In this document: positions 1-5,083 of the stretch, piece by piece
Layout of the letters: each line of letters starts with the position of its first letter
How positions within the stretch are numbered: position 1 is the first letter of the stretch
DNA from: Planctomycetota bacterium
GTDB lineage: Bacteria; Planctomycetota; UBA8108
Assembly (NCBI GenBank): GCA_016928605.1
Contig: JAFGKN010000392.1
Location: 1-5,083, forward strand
DNA: 5,083 bases
Reading direction: 5' to 3'
The notes under the pieces: model-generated
The model's input: only the letters and a program-made list of their open reading frames with translations
Told to the model about the DNA's origin: nothing
Database searches by the model: none
Made by a program: the position numbers and the translations under genes

Positions 1-1
1 C

Positions 2-2137
2 GACATCCTCCACGTCGAGCCGCCGGCGCCGCGGAAGATCCGGCCCGAGATCCCCGCCGACCTGGAGACCATCGTGATGAAGTCGATCGCTCGCGAGCCG
101 GGGCACCGCTACCAGTCGGCGGGCGAGCTGGCCGACGACCTCGGGCGGTTTCTCGACGGCTTGCCGATCCTGGCCCGCAGGAGCAGCTCGATCCTGCGCC
201 TCTGGCGCTGGGCGCGGCGCAACCGCGCGGTGGCGAGCCTCTCCGGCCTCGCGCTCCTGCTCCTCGTGCTGGTGGCCGTGGTCGCCTCCGTCGGGTACTT
301 CCAGACGCGGCGTGCCCGCGATCAGGAGTCCGAGCAGCGCCAGCGAGCCGAGGCGGCCACGGCGGTCGCTCAGGAGGCCTTCGACGAGATCTTCGACCGC
401 TTCGCGCCGAGCCGCATCCACGCCGCCGTCCAGTGGACGATCGAGGACGCCGAGGGTGAGGAGATCCCGGTCCGGGTGCAGCCCGTGCTCTCGAAGGAGG
501 CCGCCCTCCTGCTCGAGCAGACGCTGCGCTTCTACCAGCAGCTCGCGCAGCAGGAGGGGAGCGACGCCCGCCTGCGCCGCAAGATCGCCGAGGCGAGCCG
601 CCGCGTCGGCGACATCCACCAGCGCCTGGGAGACGTCGATGCGGCGAGGCAGGCCTACGAGAGGGCTCTCGATCTCTACGCGAAGCTCGAGGGCGAGGAG
701 TCCGGAGCGGCGGAGATCTCGGTGGAGATCGCGCGCATCCACAACGAGCTCGGCAACCTGAGCTGGGCGGAGGAGGAGCCCGGATTTCCCTCTCACCTCC
801 AGGCGCTGTCGATCCTGCGGTCGGCGGGCGCCGATCTCGCCAGGTCCGCCGAGCACCGCTACGAGCTGGCGCGCACGTACTACTTCCTCGCGCGCTCCCC
901 CGTACCCGCCGGATTCGATGCCGGTCCGCTGTTCCTCGAGGGGCAGAGGCCGGGCCCGGATGGCCGCGGCGGAAAGCGCGGCCCCGGAGGCCCGCCGAGG
1001 GGCGAGGACCGCGGCGGCGATCGCGCCGGGGATCGGCCGAGCGGACCCGAAGGCGGGCCATGGGGCGAGCCTCCCTTCGATCGTCCCGGCGATGGCGGCA
1101 CCGATCGTCTCGGCGGCGATGGCGGCGTCGATCGGCCTGGAGGGGCGGAGCCTCCGGGCGGCGAGCCGGCCGGAGGCCGCCGTGAGACGCCTCGCGACGG
1201 CGTTTTTCCCGCAGGCGGCCCCCCGCCGGAGTGGAGGCACCGCGGGCCTCGCTCCCGAGGGGAGCGGCCGGAGGGGATGCCCCGCTGGCGGCCCCAGGAG
1301 CAGCTCGAGGAGGCGATCGCGATCCTCGGCGAGCTGGCCGCGGAGTTCCCCTCCCAGCCCGAGTACCGCCGGCTGCTCGCTCTTTGCCACCGGGAGAGGT
1401 CCCGCGCGCCGCTTCCCTTCGACGCTCGGCGCCGCGCGGAGGACATGGAGCGGTCGCTCGAGATCCTGCGCTCGCTGGTGGAGGAGCACCCCGACGTGGC
1501 GGAGTATCGCCACGATCTCGCCGAGACCTGCGCGCTGACGCAGATCCCCACGATCTTCTTCCGGCCCTGGGGGCAGCCGGCGCTCAGCGAGGAGGAGAGG
1601 CTCGAGATCTACCGCGGCGCGAAGGCGCAGCTCGAGGAGGCGGTCGCGATCGCTGAGGCTCTGGTGACCGACCATCCCAACGTGCCGGACTACGCCAACT
1701 CGCTCGTCCGCTTCCGGCGCGATCTGGCCGAGACGCTGCTCGGACTGGGCGACGTCGAGGCCGCTCGGCGCGAGATCGAGAGTGCGCGCTCCCGCCAGGA
1801 GCTGCTCGTGAAGCGGTTCCCCGAGGTTGTCTCCTACCGGCTCTGGCGGGCCATGCTCGAGGAGAGCCGGGCGCGCGTGCTCGAGCTGAGCGGCGACCCC
1901 GACGGCGCCCTCGCGGCGCTCGCCGCCTCCGCCGCCGACCTGAAGCGGCTGCTCGAGGAGAACCCGGGCCTCAAGCAGGCCGGGGGCGTCCTCTTCGCGA
2001 CGATGCGGACGACCGCGGCCGTCCTGAAGCGCCAGGGGCGCGAGGAGGAGGCCCGCGAGCTGTTTCGGGGCGGCGGCCCTCCGCGTCCGCCCGGGGAGGG
2101 GCCGCCCGAGCGCTCCGGACCGACCCAGCAGCCGTGA
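2..2137 (+). CDS. Membrane-anchored Ser/Thr protein kinase with TPR-like C-terminal region, 5' partial
   Basis: This is the C-terminal part of a PknB-type Ser/Thr kinase; the frame is open from the left edge, so the start and catalytic core lie outside the window. Residues are numbered from the first full codon (711 visible). Residues 15-55 match the last helices of the kinase domain: IPADLETIVMKSIAREP, then HRYQSAGELADDLGRFL, whose Arg36 fits the conserved subdomain XI arginine. A basic stretch (RLWRWARRNR, about 66-75) precedes one hydrophobic helix at about 78-100, giving a cytoplasmic kinase and an outer C-terminal half. A charged helix follows (about 101-134). A clear TPR-like unit lies at about 204-230 (RLGDVDAARQAYERALDLY). 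Four degenerate units of the form L-x-x-L-V-x-x-x-P-x-V-x-x-Y-R lie at about 434-615. A Gly/Pro/Arg/Asp-rich insert (about 314-429) separates the two groups. The outer region is probably a sensor or interaction domain; its ligand is unknown. The GTG at 74 is an internal codon, not the start. Confidence 0.93.
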   Translation, partial: DILHVEPPAPRKIRPEIPADLETIVMKSIAREPGHRYQSAGELADDLGRFLDGLPILARRSSSILRLWRWARRNRAVASLSGLALLLLVLVAVVASVGYFQTRRARDQESEQRQRAEAATAVAQEAFDEIFDRFAPSRIHAAVQWTIEDAEGEEIPVRVQPVLSKEAALLLEQTLRFYQQLAQQEGSDARLRRKIAEASRRVGDIHQRLGDVDAARQAYERALDLYAKLEGEESGAAEISVEIARIHNELGNLSWAEEEPGFPSHLQALSILRSAGADLARSAEHRYELARTYYFLARSPVPAGFDAGPLFLEGQRPGPDGRGGKRGPGGPPRGEDRGGDRAGDRPSGPEGGPWGEPPFDRPGDGGTDRLGGDGGVDRPGGAEPPGGEPAGGRRETPRDGVFPAGGPPPEWRHRGPRSRGERPEGMPRWRPQEQLEEAIAILGELAAEFPSQPEYRRLLALCHRERSRAPLPFDARRRAEDMERSLEILRSLVEEHPDVAEYRHDLAETCALTQIPTIFFRPWGQPALSEEERLEIYRGAKAQLEEAVAIAEALVTDHPNVPDYANSLVRFRRDLAETLLGLGDVEAARREIESARSRQELLVKRFPEVVSYRLWRAMLEESRARVLELSGDPDGALAALAASAADLKRLLEENPGLKQAGGVLFATMRTTAAVLKRQGREEEARELFRGGGPPRPPGEGPPERSGPTQQP
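941..1288 (+). repeat. Gly/Pro/Arg/Asp-rich low-complexity coding insert in the kinase outer region
   Basis: About 116 residues are almost entirely Gly, Pro, Arg, Asp and Glu, with many D-R-x-G steps such as EDRGGDRAGDRPSG. The tract is probably disordered. It lies between YELARTYYFLARS and QLEEAIAILGELAAEFP, which resemble the two helices of a single TPR-like unit, so it looks like an expanded loop rather than a separate domain. The flanking helices stay in frame, which argues against a sequencing frameshift. Confidence 0.75.
1064..1144 (+). repeat. Degenerate 27-base tandem repeat inside the low-complexity tract
   Basis: Two adjacent 27-base units at 1091-1117 and 1118-1144 both begin with gatggcggc and share cgatcg at the same offset; 20 of 27 bases match. 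The preceding 27 bases (1064-1090) keep the cgatcgtc core. They encode a nine-residue period, G-D-G-G-x-D-R-x-G. This suggests the tract grew by short in-frame duplications. Confidence 0.5.
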
Positions 2138-2205
2138 GACCCCCCCGCGGGCGGCGCGCGGAGCAAGATCGCGGCAGGCCGGGCGCGGGGCCCTGCGATA
2201 TCATG

Positions 2206-2250
2206 CGAGCGGCCCAGGCCGCTCGTCCCGGCGCGGGCCCGCTCGAGCGG
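2206..2250. promoter_or_regulatory. Paired palindromes upstream of the ceramidase-sialidase gene (possible operator or leader structure)
   Basis: Two palindromes occupy the 124-base gap. The first has perfect 9-base arms around CA (CGAGCGGCC at 2206-2214, GGCCGCTCG at 2217-2225). The second is the perfect 12-base palindrome CCGCTCGAGCGG (2239-2250). Both are built from the 7-mer CGAGCGG or its complement, giving four copies in 45 bases. The second runs into the Shine-Dalgarno sequence. Options are a dimeric repressor site, a leader RNA hairpin masking the ribosome site, or, for the first, a terminator of the kinase gene. No T-tract follows it. In DNA this GC-rich, chance palindromes are also possible. 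Confidence 0.35.
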
Positions 2251-2254
2251 AGGA
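2249..2254 (+). promoter_or_regulatory. Shine-Dalgarno site of the ceramidase-sialidase gene
   Basis: GGAGGA lies seven bases before the ATG at 2262, a near-ideal anti-16S match and spacing. It supports the start at 2262; the next codon is also ATG and would be spaced slightly further. The site overlaps the right end of the 12-base palindrome at 2239-2250, so RNA pairing there could limit ribosome access. Confidence 0.7.
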
Positions 2255-2261
2255 TGCAGCC

Positions 2262-4679
2262 ATGATGACTCTACTCTCTTGCCTTCTCGTTCTCCTCCTC
2301 GCGGCTCCTCTGGAGGCGGGAGCCGCTGGGCTTCGCATCGCCTCGTTCTCCGCCGATGTCACCGTGCCCCTCGGGCACCGGCTGATGGGCGTGCTGCCCG
2401 TCAAGTCGAAGGAGATCGTCGATCCGCTCCTCGCGCGGGGCTTCGTCCTCGAAGGGGCCGGCGAGCCGATCGTCCTCGTCGCGGTCGACTGGTGCGAGCT
2501 CCGCAACCGCGCGCACGATCGCTGGCGCAACGTGCTCGCCGAGGCCGCCGGCACGACGCGGGAGCGCGTTCTCGTCTCCGCCGTGCACCAGCACGACGCG
2601 CCCGTCGTGGATCTCGAGGCGGAGGAACTCCTCGCGAGCGCGGGTCTCGGCGGCGAGCTCTGCGACGTCGCCTTTCACGAGCAGGCCGTCCAGCGCGCGG
2701 CCGCGGCGCTTCGCGAGAGCCTCGGGGCGCGGAGGCGGGTCACGCACATCGGGGTCGGGCGCGCGCGCGTGGAGAAGGTGGCCTGCAACCGGCGCGTCGT
2801 GCGACCCGATGGAGGCGTCTCCTTCGACCGCTCCAGCTCGAGCGGCGGCCAGCCGTTCCTGCGCGATGCCCCCGAGGGGCTCATCGACCCCTGGCTGCGC
2901 ACGCTGAGCTTCTGGGATGGAGACACGCCCCTCGTCGCCCTGCACGCCTACGCGACGCATCCGATGAGCTACTACGGCCGAGGAGGCGTCAGCGCGGACT
3001 TCGTGGGCCTGGCGCGGCGGAGCCTCCAGGAGGAGCTGCCGGCCGTGATGCAGATCTACGTCTCCGGCCCGAGCGGGGACGTGACCGCCGGCAAGTACAA
3101 CGATGGATCGGTCGAGAACCGGCCCGTTCTCGCCGAGCGTCTCGCGAGCGCCATGAGGCGGTCCTGGCGTGCCACGCGCCGCGTTCCGCTCGGCCGCGTC
3201 GAGCTCCGCTCCACGCCCCTGTCGCTCGCCTTCCAGGAGGGCGAGGCCTTCACGGCGGAAGCGCTGGAGAGGACGCTCCGGGAGCCCGGGCGCGACGTCC
3301 GCGACCGGATCCTCGCCGCCATGGGGCTCAGCACTCGAAGGCGGCTGTCGCGGGGAGCCGCGATCGACCTGCCGTGCCTCGACCTCGGCGCGGCCCTGGT
3401 CGTGCTCTTCCCCGGAGAGAGCTTCGTCGGCTACCAGATCATGGCCCAGCGGATGCGGCCCGACGTCCTCGTCCTCTCGATCGGCTACGGGGACGGCTGG
3501 CCCGGCTACATCCCCACGCGATCCTGCTTCGAGGAGGGATTCGGCGACGACTGGCGATGGGTGGCGCCGGGCGCGGAAACGCGGATCCGGGAGGCGCTCT
3601 GGCGCATCCTGCCGGGGGATCCGCCGCGCGCCGGCGCGGAGAGCTCGGCGGATGACTTCGCGCGGGACGTGTACCCCGCCACGACCGAGCACCCCCGCTT
3701 CAGCGAGGGATCGATCATCGAGCTGGCCGACGGATCGATCCTCTACGCCGCGACGGCCTTCCTGGCGGGCACCGCCGACGACGCGCGCGCGCACATCATC
3801 GCGCGGCGCTCGACGGACGGGGGCCGTACCTGGGGTCCGAGCCGCGTGCTCCAGGAGAACGTCGGTGAGCGGAACGTCATGTCGGTCACGCTGCGGCGGT
3901 TCCGCACGGCGGGGCAGTCCGGGATCGGCATGTTCTACCTCGTCAAGAACGCGGCGGACGACCTCCGCGTCCATCTCCGCGTCTCGGAGGACGAGGCCTC
4001 CACGTTCGGTCCTCCGATCCTCGTGACCCGCGGGGAGGGATATCACGTCATGAACAACGACCGCGTCCTCCAGCTCCTCGGCGGCCGGCTGCTCTGCCCC
4101 GTCGCCTGGACGCGCGACGCCCGCCGCGAGAACCACTACGTCTCCTTCTGCTGCCTCTCAGACGACGGCGGACGGACGTGGAGGGACGGCAGCGGCAGGG
4201 TCGATCTCCCGCGCCGCGGCGCGATGGAGCCCGAGGTCGTCGAGCTCCGCGACGGCCGGCTCCTGATGATCGTCCGCACGCAGCTCGGCGCCATCCACGC
4301 GAGCACCTCGACCGACGGGGGCGACCGCTGGAGCGAGCCCACCCCGTGGGGGGTGCCGTCGCCGGAGTCGCCGGCGACGCTCCGGCGCATTCCATCCACC
4401 GGGGATCTCCTCCTCGTGTGGAACCCCCTCGTCGTCGAGGGCGCCGGCCACGGAGGGCCGCGCACGCCGCTCGCCGCGGCCATCAGCGCCGACGAGGGGA
4501 AGACGTGGAGCGAGCGGCGGCTGCTCGAGAGCCGGGCGGATCAGACGTACGCGTACACGAGCGCCGCCTTCGTCGGGGAGCGCGTCCTCCTCAGCTACTA
4601 CGTGCGCGATGAGACGACCGGCTGGATCTCGTCCCGCTTCCGCTCGATCCCGCTCGGCTCGCTCTACGGATGGCGATGA
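2262..4679 (+). CDS. Secreted fusion of a neutral-ceramidase-like domain and a sialidase-like BNR domain
   Basis: The 805-residue product begins with a hydrophobic signal-like segment (residues 4-15, likely cleavage near 19-23), although its n-region lacks basic residues. Residues about 22-450 resemble the neutral/alkaline ceramidase family, zinc amidases that cleave the N-acyl bond of ceramide. Candidate metal-site residues are H109/H111 (VHQHDAP), H233 (HAYATHP), E386 (FPGES) and Y416 (PGYIPT). Two motifs differ from classical ceramidases: HQHDAP for H-x-H-S-G-P, and GDVT (T275) where the catalytic Ser of G-D-V-S-P is expected. After a Pro/Ala linker (about 451-465), residues about 466-805 form a full BNR sialidase-like propeller. 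It has Asp boxes at 517 (STDGGRTW), 575 (degenerate, SEDEASTF), 633 (SDDGGRTW), 683 (STDGGDRW) and 742 (SADEGKTW). Candidate active-site residues are R479, E656, R672 and R792 or R794, with Y763 or Y765. Each half has the length of a stand-alone enzyme, so this is a two-domain fusion. Family calls are strong; substrates are not known, and action on sialylated sphingolipids is only a guess. Confidence 0.92.
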   Translation: MMTLLSCLLVLLLAAPLEAGAAGLRIASFSADVTVPLGHRLMGVLPVKSKEIVDPLLARGFVLEGAGEPIVLVAVDWCELRNRAHDRWRNVLAEAAGTTRERVLVSAVHQHDAPVVDLEAEELLASAGLGGELCDVAFHEQAVQRAAAALRESLGARRRVTHIGVGRARVEKVACNRRVVRPDGGVSFDRSSSSGGQPFLRDAPEGLIDPWLRTLSFWDGDTPLVALHAYATHPMSYYGRGGVSADFVGLARRSLQEELPAVMQIYVSGPSGDVTAGKYNDGSVENRPVLAERLASAMRRSWRATRRVPLGRVELRSTPLSLAFQEGEAFTAEALERTLREPGRDVRDRILAAMGLSTRRRLSRGAAIDLPCLDLGAALVVLFPGESFVGYQIMAQRMRPDVLVLSIGYGDGWPGYIPTRSCFEEGFGDDWRWVAPGAETRIREALWRILPGDPPRAGAESSADDFARDVYPATTEHPRFSEGSIIELADGSILYAATAFLAGTADDARAHIIARRSTDGGRTWGPSRVLQENVGERNVMSVTLRRFRTAGQSGIGMFYLVKNAADDLRVHLRVSEDEASTFGPPILVTRGEGYHVMNNDRVLQLLGGRLLCPVAWTRDARRENHYVSFCCLSDDGGRTWRDGSGRVDLPRRGAMEPEVVELRDGRLLMIVRTQLGAIHASTSTDGGDRWSEPTPWGVPSPESPATLRRIPSTGDLLLVWNPLVVEGAGHGGPRTPLAAAISADEGKTWSERRLLESRADQTYAYTSAAFVGERVLLSYYVRDETTGWISSRFRSIPLGSLYGWR

Positions 4680-4682
4680 TGC

Positions 4683-4716
4683 CCGGAGCGGCTCGGAGAC
4701 CGCCTGCCGGCTCCGG
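4683..4716 (+). terminator. Hairpin just after the ceramidase-sialidase stop codon, candidate terminator
   Basis: CCGGAGC (4683-4689) pairs with GCTCCGG (4710-4716). Three more pairs (4690-4692 with 4706-4708) form past a one-base bulge at 4709, leaving a loop of about 13 bases. It begins three bases after the TGA. No T-run follows, so it may act with Rho, as an mRNA 3' stabiliser, or not at all. A weaker hairpin follows at 4730-4749 (GGAGA with TCTCC plus a short inner stem). Confidence 0.4.
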
Positions 4717-4807
4717 AATCCTCACCCCCGGAGACCCGCGGGGCTCTCCCCGGATGGAGTCAGAGACCGAATGACCGGAGCATCCCCCTCGGGCGCCTCC
4801 AAGCAAC

Positions 4808-4851
4808 CGGGGGCGGCCGCCCGGCCCTGGTGAGCCAGGCGACCGCCCCCG
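4808..4851. terminator. GC-rich hairpin between convergent genes, candidate bidirectional terminator
   Basis: CGGGGGCGG (4808-4816) pairs perfectly with CCGCCCCCG (4843-4851). A smaller hairpin sits inside: CCTGG (4826-4830) with CCAGG (4835-4839) around TGAG. It lies 42 bases beyond the stop of the minus-strand gene and about 130 beyond the plus-strand stop, where a shared terminator is expected. Neither side has a T-run, so the call rests on symmetry and position. Confidence 0.45.
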
Positions 4852-4892
4852 AATCGCGTCTCGAGCCTCTGCTCGTTCGCCCGGAGTCGCGG

Positions 4893-5083
4893 CTACGGAG
4901 TGCAGCCCGGGTTCTCGCCGCAGAGCGTGTCGGAGATGGCGAAGCAGCCGTATCCGAGAACCGGCGGCGGACCTCCGCGGTAGAGGGCGTTCGCCACGTA
5001 GACGATGTCCGTGATGTTGAGCAGGCCGTTGCCGTCGACGTCCATCACGAGCAGCGAGCCCTCATCGGTGCCGCAGGGCGGCG
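4893..5083 (-). CDS. C-terminal end of a dockerin-like, probably secreted protein, 5' partial
   Basis: Only the last 62 residues are in the window; the frame is open to the right edge and ends at TAG (4893-4895). Visible residues 14-25 read DVDGNGLLNITD, a calcium-binding loop of the dockerin/EF-hand type with ligand positions D14, D16, N18, N22 and D25. The helix IVYVANALYRGGPPP follows, as in the type I dockerin-like repeats that end many planctomycete extracellular proteins. The first visible residues (PPCGTD) look like the end of an earlier repeat, so a second loop may lie outside. The tail carries Cys at 46, 54 and 60, with another Cys at 3, suggesting disulphides and export. The gene faces the ceramidase-sialidase gene with 213 bases between stops. 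The main domain and function cannot be seen; a cell-surface attachment role is inferred only. Confidence 0.85.
   Translation of the reverse strand, partial: PPCGTDEGSLLVMDVDGNGLLNITDIVYVANALYRGGPPPVLGYGCFAISDTLCGENPGCTP

Larger units (their letters stand above)
4680..4892. other. Non-coding gap between convergent genes
   Basis: These 213 bases separate the stops of the plus-strand fusion gene and the minus-strand dockerin-like gene. I see only the hairpins listed separately. Open frames crossing this stretch have no family resemblance and no convincing ribosome site. Confidence 0.6.

Noticed and set aside
74..76. GTG as the start of the kinase-type gene
   Set aside because: The frame is open upstream to the window edge and encodes kinase-domain sequence before this codon, so it is internal.
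1064..1144. CRISPR-like or mobile-element repeats
   Set aside because: The 27-base units abut without spacers, diverge, and encode an in-frame nine-residue period; they are coding low-complexity sequence.
880..1551. Reverse-strand frame rich in Ser, Pro and Arg over the low-complexity tract
   Set aside because: It is the complement of the Gly/Pro/Arg repeats in the kinase; low-complexity DNA keeps several frames open.
2199..2204. TATCAT as a -10 promoter element
   Set aside because: It is the only AT-rich hexamer in the gap, but no acceptable -35 element lies 16-18 bases upstream; it is too weak to call.
2279..3655. A 458-codon plus-strand frame overlapping the ceramidase half
   Set aside because: The translation is Arg/Ala/Pro-rich noise typical of a shifted GC-rich frame, with no ribosome site or motif.
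2271..4136. A 621-codon open frame on the reverse strand
   Set aside because: It mirrors the fusion gene codon by codon in GC-biased DNA, its translation shows no domain, and the plus-strand frame has clear motifs across the whole span.
4591..4833. Short open frames on both strands over the intergenic gap
   Set aside because: They have no family resemblance or ribosome site, and they cross the hairpins and the end of the fusion gene.

Overview
The window is a very GC-rich bacterial segment with strong third-position G/C bias and long open frames on both strands. Three protein-coding genes can be supported, two of them cut by the window edges. Several gene types together suggest Planctomycetota or a similar large-genome lineage: a Ser/Thr kinase with a membrane anchor and TPR-like sensor half, a ceramidase-like hydrolase of a type I associate with planctomycetes, a BNR sialidase-like domain, and a secreted protein ending in a dockerin-like calcium loop. 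This assignment rests on recalled family resemblance, not on a search.

Layout. Positions 2-2137 (+) hold the C-terminal 711 residues of a membrane Ser/Thr protein kinase: the end of the kinase domain, one transmembrane helix, then an outer region of degenerate TPR-like repeats interrupted by a roughly 116-residue Gly/Pro/Arg/Asp-rich low-complexity insert. Positions 2138-2261 are a 124-base intergenic region with two adjacent palindromes sharing one 7-mer and a strong Shine-Dalgarno sequence. Positions 2262-4679 (+) encode an 805-residue predicted secreted protein. It joins a neutral-ceramidase-like domain (about residues 22-450) to a complete sialidase-like BNR/Asp-box domain (about 465-805). 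Positions 4680-4892 are non-coding and contain hairpins between convergent genes. Positions 4893-5083 (-) are the last 62 residues of a protein with a dockerin-type calcium-binding loop and a Cys-containing tail.

How the genes may work together. The two hydrolase domains, and probably the dockerin-like protein, would act outside the cytoplasm. The kinase would carry signals from the periplasm or cell surface into the cytoplasm. Nothing in the sequence shows that the kinase controls the hydrolase gene; they are only adjacent on the same strand. The most notable item is the two-enzyme fusion. Its ceramidase half also departs from the classical active-site motifs (HQHDAP in place of H-x-H-S-G-P, and G-D-V-T in place of G-D-V-S), so its true substrate is open. 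I saw no CRISPR array, insertion sequence, tRNA or rRNA.
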